From an uncultured Clostridia bacterium (GTDB taxonomy: Bacteria > Bacillota > Clostridia > Oscillospirales > Oscillospiraceae), in the NCBI GenBank assembly GCA_945910975.1, contig CAMDZY010000002.1, positions 1 through 38,027 of the forward strand: a stretch of DNA of 38,027 nucleotides. Direction: 5' to 3'. Positions 8,091-18,345 of this stretch are shown piece by piece (within the stretch, counting starts at the first letter, position 1; each line of letters opens with the position of its first letter). Made by a program: the position numbers and the translations under genes. The notes beneath the pieces are model-generated. The model was not told the DNA's origin and searched no databases. It worked only from the letters and a program-made list of their open reading frames with translations.

Positions 8091-10262
8091 TTGAACCATA
8101 ACAAAACATCCATTCGGCTGACTGCGCATAGAAAGGATGCACCGCAGAAGCGCATTTGGCTGCTTTTGCCTGCCGTACCGATTTATCTGGGATTGTGGGG
8201 AATGTTTTTGCCGCTTGGCTGGTGGCTTTGGCCGGGCAGCTGCACGGTTGTGCTGGCTACGCTGCTTTGCTGGCAGAAGCGATGGCAGCGGGTGACGCTG
8301 ACAGCATTGTGCGCAGCAGGTGCGGCAATCTGCATCGCGGCGTCTACTGCGCTGACACAAGGCTTCGCAGCACTTGCCAATATGCTGCGCCAACAGTTGA
8401 CACAAAAGACCGGCTATTATGTCTTGCCCCTTGAACCGGCGGCTTGGCGTGCGGACATCACGTGTTTTGCGGCGGTGCTTGCTGCCGGGTTGACGGCAGT
8501 GGCAGTGCGGGCGCTGCGGGGTACGCTTCACTTTTTGAGCGCGTTGGGTGTGCTGGCGCTGGTTTTTTCGGGTCTGATCGACGCGGATATTTGGTTGGCA
8601 CTGTATTTGGGCGGTACACTGCTGCTTGCGGTTTTTCTGGCATCCGGCGGGGGAAAATCCATGGTGGCGGCAATGCTGGTGATCGCTGCTGTGATGGGCT
8701 GCTTTGCCACGGTAGACGTCAAGCCGACAGCGGCGAGCCTGTGGTTGCAGCAGCTGCTGCACCGTGTGCGCTATGAATCCGTGAAGAATCCGCTGCCGGA
8801 AGGGAAACTGCAAAATCTCGGTGCCTTTTCCGCCGGTGAGGACATGGCGCTGGAGCTGCGCATGGAGGATTGGTCGGCAACCTACCTGCGCGGCTATGTC
8901 GGCAGCGTCTATACCGAACAGGGCTGGCTAAAGACGGATCTGAATGCCGTCACGGACAAGGCACAGACGCTGTATGCCCTGCAGCGGGACTATTTTTTCC
9001 CCGCAACACAGCGCGGCGCGGCAGAGGAAGAACGTTCGGAAAATGATTTTACGGTAAAAACAGAAAATGCCTGCCGCGCGGAATGCTATATTCCCTACGG
9101 CGCGGCGGAGCTTGACTTGGATCGGCAAGCCTTGCGATCCGAGGGCTGCACAGGGCAGCAGAGCCTGCACGGAACGGTTTATGATGTGTTTGAAAGTTAC
9201 CTGACCCAGGAAAAACTGGCGCAGGAGGGCAGCGATTACCGCATTGCGGAAGCGGCCTATCGGGCATGGGTATATGACCAATATTTGCAGGTGCCCGACG
9301 CGGAGCGGCAGCTGCTTGGCACCCGCTTTGCATTCCCGGAGGAGACTGTTTCCAACACGCAGGCGCGGCAGTGGGTCACGCAGTGTGTGCAAAACGCCCT
9401 GACCTATGACGAGGCAGCGGTGATGGCACAGGGCGATATGCCGTTTTTGGAATATCTGCTTACGGTCAACCCACGCGGCTACAGTGTGCAGTATGCAACG
9501 CTTGCAACGCTGCTGATGCGCTGCTGTGGGATCCCTGCGCGCTATGTGGAGGGATATCTGTTGACCGGCGAACAGGCCGAACAGCTGCAACCCGGCCAGT
9601 GGACAACGCTGCGGCAAAGCGACAGCCATGCCTGGACGGAGATTTATTTGGACGGCGTGGGCTGGATTCCGTTTGACACGACGCCGCAGCACAAAGACGA
9701 AATCACGTATCGCCTCCCGCCCAATGGGCAGGGAACAAGCGACACAGCCGAGGTCACACCACAGCCGTTGCCTTCACCCGATCGACAGGAGATACAGATT
9801 CAAAGACAACCGCAGGAGCCGGAGGAAACGGTGCAAAGTCTGCAATGGCTTTGGCTGCTTTTGTTAGTGGGAATTTTGGCGCTGCTTGTCCGCACAATAC
9901 TGCTTAGAAGACGATTAACAAGACGCATCCGCAGATTTTCTACCGCAGATGCACGTTCGGCCAGTCTGGACTGCCTAGCCTACACGCTGGAGCTTCTCGG
10001 CGCGTTGGGACTTCCGGCGCGCAATGCACCGTTGGGCAAGCGGACGGGGGAGATCACGGCAATCCTGAATTGGCCGGATCCGACGCAGGTGGAGGCGGTC
10101 GTGTCGCTTGCCGGACGGCTTGCGTTCAGCAAGCATCCTGCCACCGAGGAGGATCGCGCGCTGGCGCTGGCCGCATTGACGGCAGTTGGCACGGTTTGGC
10201 GAACCAAAACGCCGTGGGCAAGGCGAATGTATCTGCGGTGGTTTGCCTGCAAAGTCAAGTGA
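8091..10262 (+). CDS. TgpA-like membrane transglutaminase
   Basis: Multiple N-terminal TMs, then transglutaminase core with Cys-His-Asp (LLMRCCGIPARYVEGY, DSHAWTEIYLDGVGWIPFDTTP), C-terminal TM. TTG start. Confidence 0.9.
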   Translation: MNHNKTSIRLTAHRKDAPQKRIWLLLPAVPIYLGLWGMFLPLGWWLWPGSCTVVLATLLCWQKRWQRVTLTALCAAGAAICIAASTALTQGFAALANMLRQQLTQKTGYYVLPLEPAAWRADITCFAAVLAAGLTAVAVRALRGTLHFLSALGVLALVFSGLIDADIWLALYLGGTLLLAVFLASGGGKSMVAAMLVIAAVMGCFATVDVKPTAASLWLQQLLHRVRYESVKNPLPEGKLQNLGAFSAGEDMALELRMEDWSATYLRGYVGSVYTEQGWLKTDLNAVTDKAQTLYALQRDYFFPATQRGAAEEERSENDFTVKTENACRAECYIPYGAAELDLDRQALRSEGCTGQQSLHGTVYDVFESYLTQEKLAQEGSDYRIAEAAYRAWVYDQYLQVPDAERQLLGTRFAFPEETVSNTQARQWVTQCVQNALTYDEAAVMAQGDMPFLEYLLTVNPRGYSVQYATLATLLMRCCGIPARYVEGYLLTGEQAEQLQPGQWTTLRQSDSHAWTEIYLDGVGWIPFDTTPQHKDEITYRLPPNGQGTSDTAEVTPQPLPSPDRQEIQIQRQPQEPEETVQSLQWLWLLLLVGILALLVRTILLRRRLTRRIRRFSTADARSASLDCLAYTLELLGALGLPARNAPLGKRTGEITAILNWPDPTQVEAVVSLAGRLAFSKHPATEEDRALALAALTAVGTVWRTKTPWARRMYLRWFACKVK

Positions 10263-10275
10263 GGAGGAACGGAAC

Positions 10276-13200
10276 ATGAAATACAGCTTACGGCGTTTGA
10301 TCAGCTGCTGCCTTGTGCTGGCGCTGCTTTTGCCATGGCTTCCCATGCGGGTACACGCAGCGGAGCAAGGCCGGCTCGTTCTGGCGGCGGTCACGGAGGA
10401 ACAGGTCATCATTGAACCAATGTACCTTACCTATGACGCTAACGCAACAATTTTAACGACGCTGGCGCAGTCCGGGCATCATTTTGAGGGGCTTGAAACA
10501 GGTTTTATTTCCGCCATTGACGGCGTGGGGGGAAATTTTTCTGTGCTGTGTGACAAAGGGGAATTTTTCCTGACCGCACCGGCTGAAACGGTTTCGACCG
10601 TGTACTTTACAACGGCAACGCCCTCCGATGTCTGCTTTGCACTTTTAAACACCATGGCGGACTATCGGGCAGCGGACAATGGCGTACAAAACGACCCGGC
10701 GGCGCAGCAGGCCTACCGCGATGCACTCGATGCACTGTATGATATGACGCAGGCACAGCAGCGGCAACAGGCCTTGCAGACGGCGATGGATCGCTATGCC
10801 GCTTATCTCAGGGGAGAAACGGTCACACTGCATTTTGACATTTCGCAAGGGACAAAAGCCGGGGTTCCGGTCGATGCGGTTTTCACGGACAGCTTTGGAA
10901 GAATCCATCAGGAAAAGCAGGTGCGGGAAATCTCCCTTCTTCCCGATACCTACACCTTTGATTTGTGCGACGGCGGGAGAAACCACGTGCGCGGCAGCAT
11001 CACGGTGACGGAGGAGCAGACGCTTTCTGCTGCCCTTCCGGTAGGCCAATGGCTCGCGAACGCGGATTTGAGCATAGACAGCGGCGAAAGCTGGAACGCT
11101 GTGCAGCGCGAGGGCGATACATACTATGTGCCGGACTATGCGGAGGGAAACCTATACCCCTACCTTGAACCGGGCGAGGGCGTGGACACGGGCGCGTGCG
11201 GCGTATATTTGGCGAACAGCCCCGATGCACCGCGACGCACCTGGCAGAGCAGGCAGACCGTGCTATCCGGGCTGTATCTGCCGAATTCCATGCAGGGTGC
11301 GGAGTTCGCCTTGGAGGTTCGCAGGCAGGACGGTGCGTGGGAACAGTATCAGACCTATCCGATGCACCTGATCCGCGTGCCGACACTTGCAGCTCTGCGC
11401 GTCAGCGGGGACGGTACGCAGCTTCCGCTGCGCTTTGACCCGGCGGTGCGGGAATACACCGTTACAACAGTTTCCGACACGTTGCGAATCGAGGCAAGCG
11501 CCCTGTGCGAGGACAGCACTGTTTCAATCAACGCAACGGCAGGCACAGCAGCGGACATTCCGGTTACAGACGGCAGCGTCATTACAGTGGACACTTGGCA
11601 CAGCAACGGGCAAGGCACACATTATACGATAACAGTGCGCAAGGCGGCGTCGGCGCAAGTGACACTTCAGAAGCCCAAAAACTGTCAAGTCGCCGTCTAT
11701 AACCGAACGGGCGCGGCCATTATGCCCAAATCGCAAACGGACGCTTCGGCAGTGTTTGCTTTGATTCCCGGTGAGGATTACACCTATGTTGCAACGCAGG
11801 ACACCTATTATCACACCAGCGCCGACTTTACGGCGGAAGACCGGCTGACAATCTCGGCAGCTGCGCCGATCCGGTCGGATTGGCTGCAAGCGCTCCACAT
11901 CGGGCCGACAAAAACGGTTGCCTATGAAAGCGATGCGGCATTTTCTCCGGCTGTGCATACCGGTACCTATTTTGTCGGCAGCAATCAGACGGCATTCGGC
12001 ATGATGGCAACGCTCGCGGAGGGCGCGTCAGGGTGCGAAATCACAGGCCACTACTGCGACTATCGCAGCTGGGAGCCTGCCTATGGGGAGCGGACGCTGC
12101 AAATTCCCGGTGACACATTCCGCACAGCCACGGCCTTCCTCGGCGTTTCCGGCAGAGGGAATACGATACGTCTGGAAATCGGCAGGGAAAAGGACAGCGT
12201 GCGTTATTATCAGGAGTACATTTTGACTGCGCAGCGTCTTCTGCAACTCAATGCCCTGTCGTGTGCAAGCAATGACAGGCAATTGCCGCTGTCGCAGAAA
12301 TTTGATAAAAATGTTTTAAACTATGACGTGTCCTTGGGACAAATGCTGCGGACACTTACGCTGAGTTGGAAGCTGCTGAGCACTGCATCCGGCAACGACA
12401 AGAATTTCACGCTTACTGTGACCTGCGGCGCATCGGTGCAGCAGCTGGATTACACGGCGCTGGAGGTCGAGCAGGTGCAAAGCGTCCCCATTGCGCTCGA
12501 TCCGGAACAGATGGAGGAGAAAATTTTTCTGCGGTTAGAGCATGACGGCGCTATTTCACAGACCTACATCATTACGGTACACAAGCTGCCCTCGGTGGAA
12601 ACGGTGATTGAAGTGTCGCCGTCACAAGCTGTGATTTGCCTGACGGAGGGAGGAACCCGGATCTGGCCGGATGCGGAGGGCAGATATCAGCTCGACCGCG
12701 ATGTGCAATATCGCTATACGGCAACCTGTTACGGCTATGTTTCGCAGGTGCAGACCTTTGTCGCAGGCGAGCCAAACCAAACCATTTCCATCACGTTGGA
12801 ACCGGCGGCAGAAAATCTCCGCGCCGATTTGCTCCAACCGGGCGATTGGAGCAGCTTCCGGGGCAATGCGGAAAATAATGCCGTCACGCAGGCCAAAACG
12901 CCGATTACGGCGGAAAATGCAGTGCTCAACTGGGCAAATAAGCTGGGCAGCGGAATGTCCGGCGGCGGTGTCGGCTCCCCAATTTTGGTGGGCGGCGTTC
13001 TTTATACCTATGCCAATGATACGGTGATGAAGGTGGATAAGAGAACCGGTGCGGTGCTGCTGTCTATGCCGATGGCGCGCGCGTCCAGCTTTTCCATTAC
13101 ACCGCCGGCCTATGGTGAGGGAATGCTCTTTGTCGGATTGTCCAACGGCGGCATTCAGGCCTTTGACGCGCAGACATTGCAGCCGCTTTGGCTGTATGAG

Positions 13201-15153
13201 GATGCGCTGGGCGGCCAACCCAATTGCCCCATTACGTATCGTGACGGTTATCTGTATACCGGCTTCTGGAATTCCGAAACCCGCCAGGCCAACTTTGTCT
13301 GCATCAGCGTGACCGATGAAGACCCCACACGGGGCGACGAGGAAAAGTACGCGGCATGGATCTACACTGGCAGCGGGTTTTACTGGGCGGGCGCATATGT
13401 AACAGACCGGTTTGTTTTGGTGACAAGCGATGACGCAGAGATCGGCTATCAAAAGGGTCACGGCGAAATTTTGTCGCTGGACTGCCGAACGGGGCGGCTG
13501 CTGGACAGACAAACGGCGTCGGGGCTTGGCGACTTGCGCAGCAGCGTTTGCTATGACGCAGATACGGACAGCTGTTATTTCACCTCTAAGGGCGGCGACT
13601 TTTACGCCATTGCGGTCAACCCGGACGGAACCTTCCGCGCCGATTCACAAAGGAGCCTGCATTTGCGCAACGGCTCGGACAATCCGGCGACGCCGCCCAT
13701 GAGTACTTCTACCCCGGTGATCTATCAGGGCAGAGCCTACATCGGCGTTGGCGGAACGGCACAGTTTGGCGCATATTGCGGGCATAATATCACGGTGATC
13801 GACCTTGCGTCGTGGAGCATTGCCTATACGGTTCCGACGCAGGGACAGCCGCAGACCAGCGGCCTGCTGACAACGGCGTATGACGATGCGGTCTATGTCT
13901 ATTTCATCGACAACGCATCGCCCGGCAAGCTGCGTGTGATCCGCGATACGGCAGGACAGACACAGCCAAGCTACACCACAACAGAGCATTACACCACCGC
14001 CGGGCAGACGGTGAGCATAGAAGCGGCATATGTCCTGTTCACACCGCATGGCGAGCAGGCGCAGTATGCCATTTGCAGCCCAATTGCGGACGGGGAGGGG
14101 AACCTCTACTTTAAAAATGACTCCGGCTATCTCATGTGTGTGGGTAACGCGATCACAAAGCTGACCGTTGCCAAACAGCCGGAAAAGACCGTCTACGAGG
14201 TGGGAGAAATCTTTGACCCGACGGGCTTGCAGGTGTTGGCGCAGAATGCAAGCGGTGCGGAGTGGGACGTTACGCCCTATACGCGATTTTCAACCGAACC
14301 GCTGACAACACAGGACACGGAGTTCACGCTTACCTGTTCGTTTGGTGCGCACCAGCAGATGTACCACAACTGCGACGGTCAGAGCGGCGTGGCATATCAT
14401 ATCCCGACCGCCACGCTGGATTTGACGGTTTGTCCGGGACACCAATGGGATAACGGCACTGTCACCATCCCGCCGACCGCAGAGTCCGAGGGGGAAATGA
14501 CCTATGCCTGTACGCTCTGCGGCGCAACGCGCACCGAAGCGATTCCGGCGACCGGCGAATGCACCGGCGGCGAGGACTGCCCGTCGCATCCATTCACGGA
14601 TATTTCGCCGACGGCTTGGTATCACAAGGCGGTGGACTATGCGGTCGTCAACGGCTTGATGTTTGGCGTGAGCGAAACGCAATTCTGGCCAAACGCCACC
14701 ATGACCCGCGCGCAGCTGGTGACGGTGCTTTGGCGGCAGGCGGGAATGCCCAAACCAACGCAGAAGGCCGCTTTCACCGATCTGACGGCTGCCTGGTATC
14801 AGGATGCCGTTACATGGGCAGCGGAGAACGGCATTGTTTATGGCATGACGCAAACGAGCTTCCAGCCAAACGGCACGGTGACGCGGGAACAGTTGGCCAC
14901 GATCCTCCGCCGCTATACAAGCGACTATTTGCAGCACGATACGGATGCCCGACAGGATTTCGCCGCCTTTGAGGACGGTGAAACGGTTTCCGGCTGGGCG
15001 TATGCGTCCATGCAATGGGCGGTTGCCGAGGGTTTCATCAGCGGCAACCGAAATGGCGGAAAGCTGTATCTTAGCCCAAAAAACGGCGCGACCCGCGCGC
15101 AGGTCGCTTCTGTCCTGATGCGGTATATTCAAAAGATGACGAGCCTGCAATAA
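10276..15153 (+). CDS. 1625-aa SLH-anchored surface protein with cadherin-like domains and a PQQ-like beta-propeller
   Basis: Start ATG 10276 after GAGGAGG. Signal peptide. Cadherin-like sandwich (LAALRVSGDGTQLPLRFDPAVREYTVTT...YTITVRK). Propeller-like repeats beginning WSSFRGNAENNAV..., with blades such as TVMKVDKRTGAVLL and GGIQAFDAQTLQPLW. Bacterial Ig-like region (VAKQPEKTVYEVGEIFDPTGLQV). Three C-terminal SLH repeats (PFTDISPTAWYHKAVDYAVVNGLMFG...). Confidence 0.88.
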   Translation: MKYSLRRLISCCLVLALLLPWLPMRVHAAEQGRLVLAAVTEEQVIIEPMYLTYDANATILTTLAQSGHHFEGLETGFISAIDGVGGNFSVLCDKGEFFLTAPAETVSTVYFTTATPSDVCFALLNTMADYRAADNGVQNDPAAQQAYRDALDALYDMTQAQQRQQALQTAMDRYAAYLRGETVTLHFDISQGTKAGVPVDAVFTDSFGRIHQEKQVREISLLPDTYTFDLCDGGRNHVRGSITVTEEQTLSAALPVGQWLANADLSIDSGESWNAVQREGDTYYVPDYAEGNLYPYLEPGEGVDTGACGVYLANSPDAPRRTWQSRQTVLSGLYLPNSMQGAEFALEVRRQDGAWEQYQTYPMHLIRVPTLAALRVSGDGTQLPLRFDPAVREYTVTTVSDTLRIEASALCEDSTVSINATAGTAADIPVTDGSVITVDTWHSNGQGTHYTITVRKAASAQVTLQKPKNCQVAVYNRTGAAIMPKSQTDASAVFALIPGEDYTYVATQDTYYHTSADFTAEDRLTISAAAPIRSDWLQALHIGPTKTVAYESDAAFSPAVHTGTYFVGSNQTAFGMMATLAEGASGCEITGHYCDYRSWEPAYGERTLQIPGDTFRTATAFLGVSGRGNTIRLEIGREKDSVRYYQEYILTAQRLLQLNALSCASNDRQLPLSQKFDKNVLNYDVSLGQMLRTLTLSWKLLSTASGNDKNFTLTVTCGASVQQLDYTALEVEQVQSVPIALDPEQMEEKIFLRLEHDGAISQTYIITVHKLPSVETVIEVSPSQAVICLTEGGTRIWPDAEGRYQLDRDVQYRYTATCYGYVSQVQTFVAGEPNQTISITLEPAAENLRADLLQPGDWSSFRGNAENNAVTQAKTPITAENAVLNWANKLGSGMSGGGVGSPILVGGVLYTYANDTVMKVDKRTGAVLLSMPMARASSFSITPPAYGEGMLFVGLSNGGIQAFDAQTLQPLWLYEDALGGQPNCPITYRDGYLYTGFWNSETRQANFVCISVTDEDPTRGDEEKYAAWIYTGSGFYWAGAYVTDRFVLVTSDDAEIGYQKGHGEILSLDCRTGRLLDRQTASGLGDLRSSVCYDADTDSCYFTSKGGDFYAIAVNPDGTFRADSQRSLHLRNGSDNPATPPMSTSTPVIYQGRAYIGVGGTAQFGAYCGHNITVIDLASWSIAYTVPTQGQPQTSGLLTTAYDDAVYVYFIDNASPGKLRVIRDTAGQTQPSYTTTEHYTTAGQTVSIEAAYVLFTPHGEQAQYAICSPIADGEGNLYFKNDSGYLMCVGNAITKLTVAKQPEKTVYEVGEIFDPTGLQVLAQNASGAEWDVTPYTRFSTEPLTTQDTEFTLTCSFGAHQQMYHNCDGQSGVAYHIPTATLDLTVCPGHQWDNGTVTIPPTAESEGEMTYACTLCGATRTEAIPATGECTGGEDCPSHPFTDISPTAWYHKAVDYAVVNGLMFGVSETQFWPNATMTRAQLVTVLWRQAGMPKPTQKAAFTDLTAAWYQDAVTWAAENGIVYGMTQTSFQPNGTVTREQLATILRRYTSDYLQHDTDARQDFAAFEDGETVSGWAYASMQWAVAEGFISGNRNGGKLYLSPKNGATRAQVASVLMRYIQKMTSLQ

Positions 15154-15159
15154 CGAGAT

Positions 15160-15199
15160 CCCTGATTTTGCAACGCAACGCAAAATCAGGGATATTTTT
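15160..15199 (+). terminator. Rho-independent terminator ending the B12 operon
   Basis: 11-bp perfect stem CCCTGATTTTG/CAAAATCAGGG (15160-15170/15181-15191), then ATATTTTTG. Confidence 0.85.
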
Positions 15200-15314
15200 G
15201 CGGATTGTTGATTGCTTTGCACAGATAGTCGCGAAGATCCGACAATATTTTGTGCAAAATATATAAAATCGGAAGAGAAATCTTGTGCGTTTACCCAAAG
15301 TGCAGCAAATTTGA

Positions 15315-15343
15315 TTGACTTTCCCGGGCGAGTGAATTATCAT
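15315..15343 (+). promoter_or_regulatory. promoter of ribokinase-family gene
   Basis: TTGACT (15315-15320), 17-nt spacer, TATCAT (15338-15343). Confidence 0.55.
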
Positions 15344-15379
15344 ATAAAAAATACTTTATGATATAATAGGAGAGAAGAT

Positions 15380-16300
15380 ATGGCGCGTGTTGTTGTGTTT
15401 GGAAGTTTTAACGTGGATTTGATGGCACGAGCCGAGCATATGCCGGTTCCGGGTGAAACGGTTTATGCCACAATGTTCCGCCAAAGCGCCGGCGGCAAGG
15501 GGTTTAACCAGGCTGTGGCGGCGCACAAGGCCGGCGCAGAGGTAACGACCATCGTCAAGCTGGGCAGGGATGCCATGGCGAATATGGCGCTGGAGGTTAT
15601 GCGGCGGCTGCATATGCCGCAAGATAGGGTGCTCTATCACCCGACAGCCTCCACCGGAACGGCGTTGATCACCGTGGACAATATCACCGGCCAAAATGCT
15701 ATTGTCATTGTTCCCGGCGCGAACGATACCTTTACGGCGGACGATGTTGCCCGCGTGGCCGACGTGCTGGACGGCGCATCGCATCTGCTGTTGCAGTTGG
15801 AGGTCAACCAGCAGGCAAACGAAATGCTTGCCCGCATTGCCAAGAAAAAGGGCGTCAAGGTCATCATCAACACCGCCCCCTACCGCCCGGTGTCGGAGGA
15901 ATTTTTAAACGGCGCTTATCTTGTGACACCCAATGAGGTGGAGGTCGAAGAAATGACCGGCGTAGCTGTCACGGATTTATACAGTGCCGACCGCGCTTCT
16001 GCCGTGCTGCTGCGGCAAGGCGTGCAGAATGTGCTGATCACACTGGGCAGCCGCGGCGTCTATCTCAACGCCGACGGAAAGTCGCAGATCATCCCGGCGC
16101 ACGTTGTCCGCGCGGTGGACACCACCGGCGCAGGCGATTGCTTCAACGGCGGCCTGCTCGCGGCGCTGGCGGAGGGCAAAACGCTGCCGCAGGCGTGTGT
16201 GTTTGCCAATGCGCTTGCAGCACTGGCCGTGCAGAAAATCGGCGCGGCGGACGCTGCACCTACCCGCGAAGAGGTAGAAGCGTTCCTCATGGAAATTTGA
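15380..16300 (+). CDS. rbsK: ribokinase / PfkB-family sugar kinase
   Basis: VVVFGSFNVDLMARAEHMPVPGETV, GGKGFNQAVAAHKAGA, and the PfkB signature VDTTGAGDCFNGGLLAALAEG. Confidence 0.88.
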   Translation: MARVVVFGSFNVDLMARAEHMPVPGETVYATMFRQSAGGKGFNQAVAAHKAGAEVTTIVKLGRDAMANMALEVMRRLHMPQDRVLYHPTASTGTALITVDNITGQNAIVIVPGANDTFTADDVARVADVLDGASHLLLQLEVNQQANEMLARIAKKKGVKVIINTAPYRPVSEEFLNGAYLVTPNEVEVEEMTGVAVTDLYSADRASAVLLRQGVQNVLITLGSRGVYLNADGKSQIIPAHVVRAVDTTGAGDCFNGGLLAALAEGKTLPQACVFANALAALAVQKIGAADAAPTREEVEAFLMEI

Positions 16301-16363
16301 TCCCGATTTTTTGCGACAAAGTTTGCGTTTTTGGAAAAAACACAGTAGAAACGGGATATTTGG

Positions 16364-16392
16364 TTGCAATATTTTTGAAAATCAGTTATAAT
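16364..16392 (+). promoter_or_regulatory. promoter of the glycogen operon
   Basis: TTGCAA (16364-16369), 17-nt spacer, TATAAT (16387-16392). Confidence 0.65.
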
Positions 16393-16453
16393 ATAAGGGT
16401 AAAAATATGTATGCGTGCTTTGACTGTTTCCACTTTGGAAAGGAGAGAACAAT

Positions 16454-18343
16454 TTGAACCTTGAAAAAGAACTTACTGCCTTTGACGCCGGCGATCTGTC
16501 CACGGCATATCACATTTTAGGCGCCCACCGTCAGGGGGATGTCTGGTGCTTCCGCGTTTGGGCGCCCAATGCAAAAGCAATCCACGTGGTAGGCGACTTC
16601 AACTTCTGGAACACGACCGATTTGCCGATGCAGCCGATCGGACACGGCGTCTGGGAGGCGGTGTCAGAGTTTGCAAAGGTCGGTCAGGCTTATAAATATT
16701 GTGTTACGCAGGCTTCCGGTCGGCAGGTCATGAAAGCCGACCCCTATGGCTATCAAATGACCCCGCTGCCGGACACGTCAAGCGTTCTGTGCGATCTGGA
16801 CACCTATCACTGGGGCGACGGCGTTTACCGCCGCACGGCTGCGCGCCGTAAGATGCTCAGTCGGCCGGTCAATATCTATGAGGTGCATCTCGGCTCCTGG
16901 AAGCGCCACGAGGACGGGTCTTTCCTGTCCTATGGCGAATTGGCGGAGCAGCTGGTACCCTATGTCAAGGACATGGGCTACACCCACATTGAGCTGCTGC
17001 CGATTGCCGAGCATCCGTTCACGCCCAGCTGGGGCTATCAGGTCACGGGCTATTATGCGCCGACGCACCGCTACGGCAAGCCGCAGGAGCTGATGCAGCT
17101 GGTGGATGCCTGCCATCAGGCGGGGATCGGTGTGATTCTGGACTGGGTCCCGGCGCACTTCCCCAAGGATGAATACGGCCTGTACGAATTTGACGGCACC
17201 TGCCAGTATGAGGTGTCCGACCCCATGATGCGGGAGCATCCTGACTGGGGCACGCGGATTTTTGACTACGGCAAGGGCGGCGTGTGTTCCTTTTTAACGT
17301 CCAATGTCGTGTTCTGGCTGAACAAATATCACATCGACGGCATCCGCGTGGATGCGGTGGCCTCGATGCTGTATCTCGACTATAACCGTCCCAATTACCG
17401 CCCCAACAAATACGGCGGCAGGGAAAATCTGGAAGCGATCGCATTTTTGCAAAAGATGAATCAAGCCGCTTTTGCCGCGAACAAAAGCGTGATGATGATT
17501 GCTGAGGAGTCCACAACGTTCCCCAATGTGACAAAGCCTGCGTATGACGGCGGTCTGGGCTTTTTGTTCAAGTGGAATATGGGCTGGATGAACGACCTGC
17601 TGAAATATATGGAGCAGGATCCGGTCTACCGCAAATATGAACACAATAAGCTGACCTTCCAGCTGACGTATGCGTTCTCGGAGAACTTTATTCTTCCGCT
17701 GTCGCATGACGAGGTGGTGCACGGCAAAAAATCGCTCATCGGCCGGATGCCGGGCGATTACAACCAGAAATTCAACAATTTACGCGCATTTTTCGCATAT
17801 ATGATGACGGAACCGGGCAAAAAGCTGAACTTTATGGGCAGTGAATTTGGCCAGTTCATCGAGTGGGACTACCGGCAGGGGTTGGATTGGCTGCTGCTGG
17901 ACTATGACCGGCATCGCCAGATGCAAAAATTCACCCACGACTTGAACCACTTCTACCTGCATCACCCCCAGCTGTGGGAAAATGACCAGAATTGGGAGGG
18001 CTTCCGGTGGATCAACCCCGACGATGGCGACAACAGCATTTTGTCCTACTGCCGCATGGACAAGCAGGGCAGAGAGCTGGTGGTGCTGTGCAATTTCACG
18101 CCGGTCTACCGTGAGCATTACCGCCTTGGGCTGAAGCGCCCCGGCACCTATGACCCCATTTTTTGTACCGATCGGGAGGAATACGGCGGCTATAACACCT
18201 TCGTACCCTCCGCGCAAACACAGAAAATCCCCGCGAACGGCATGAACAATTCTGCGGAATTTGTTCTGCCGGGGATGTCAGTTACGATATTCCAGCGCAG
18301 AGTGAAAACCAACAAAAAGCCAAAACTTGATGAGGAGAGGTAA
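16454..18343 (+). CDS. glgB: 1,4-alpha-glucan branching enzyme
   Basis: CBM48-like N-terminus ([20 protein letters not shown]), GH13 motifs ([63 protein letters not shown]). TTG start. Confidence 0.95.
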   Translation: MNLEKELTAFDAGDLSTAYHILGAHRQGDVWCFRVWAPNAKAIHVVGDFNFWNTTDLPMQPIGHGVWEAVSEFAKVGQAYKYCVTQASGRQVMKADPYGYQMTPLPDTSSVLCDLDTYHWGDGVYRRTAARRKMLSRPVNIYEVHLGSWKRHEDGSFLSYGELAEQLVPYVKDMGYTHIELLPIAEHPFTPSWGYQVTGYYAPTHRYGKPQELMQLVDACHQAGIGVILDWVPAHFPKDEYGLYEFDGTCQYEVSDPMMREHPDWGTRIFDYGKGGVCSFLTSNVVFWLNKYHIDGIRVDAVASMLYLDYNRPNYRPNKYGGRENLEAIAFLQKMNQAAFAANKSVMMIAEESTTFPNVTKPAYDGGLGFLFKWNMGWMNDLLKYMEQDPVYRKYEHNKLTFQLTYAFSENFILPLSHDEVVHGKKSLIGRMPGDYNQKFNNLRAFFAYMMTEPGKKLNFMGSEFGQFIEWDYRQGLDWLLLDYDRHRQMQKFTHDLNHFYLHHPQLWENDQNWEGFRWINPDDGDNSILSYCRMDKQGRELVVLCNFTPVYREHYRLGLKRPGTYDPIFCTDREEYGGYNTFVPSAQTQKIPANGMNNSAEFVLPGMSVTIFQRRVKTNKKPKLDEER

Positions 18344-18345
18344 TT

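Noticed and set aside
12840-14150. Beta-propeller region as a PQQ-dependent dehydrogenase
   Set aside because: Embedded in an SLH-anchored multidomain surface protein; no quinoprotein active-site pattern or partner cytochrome seen.
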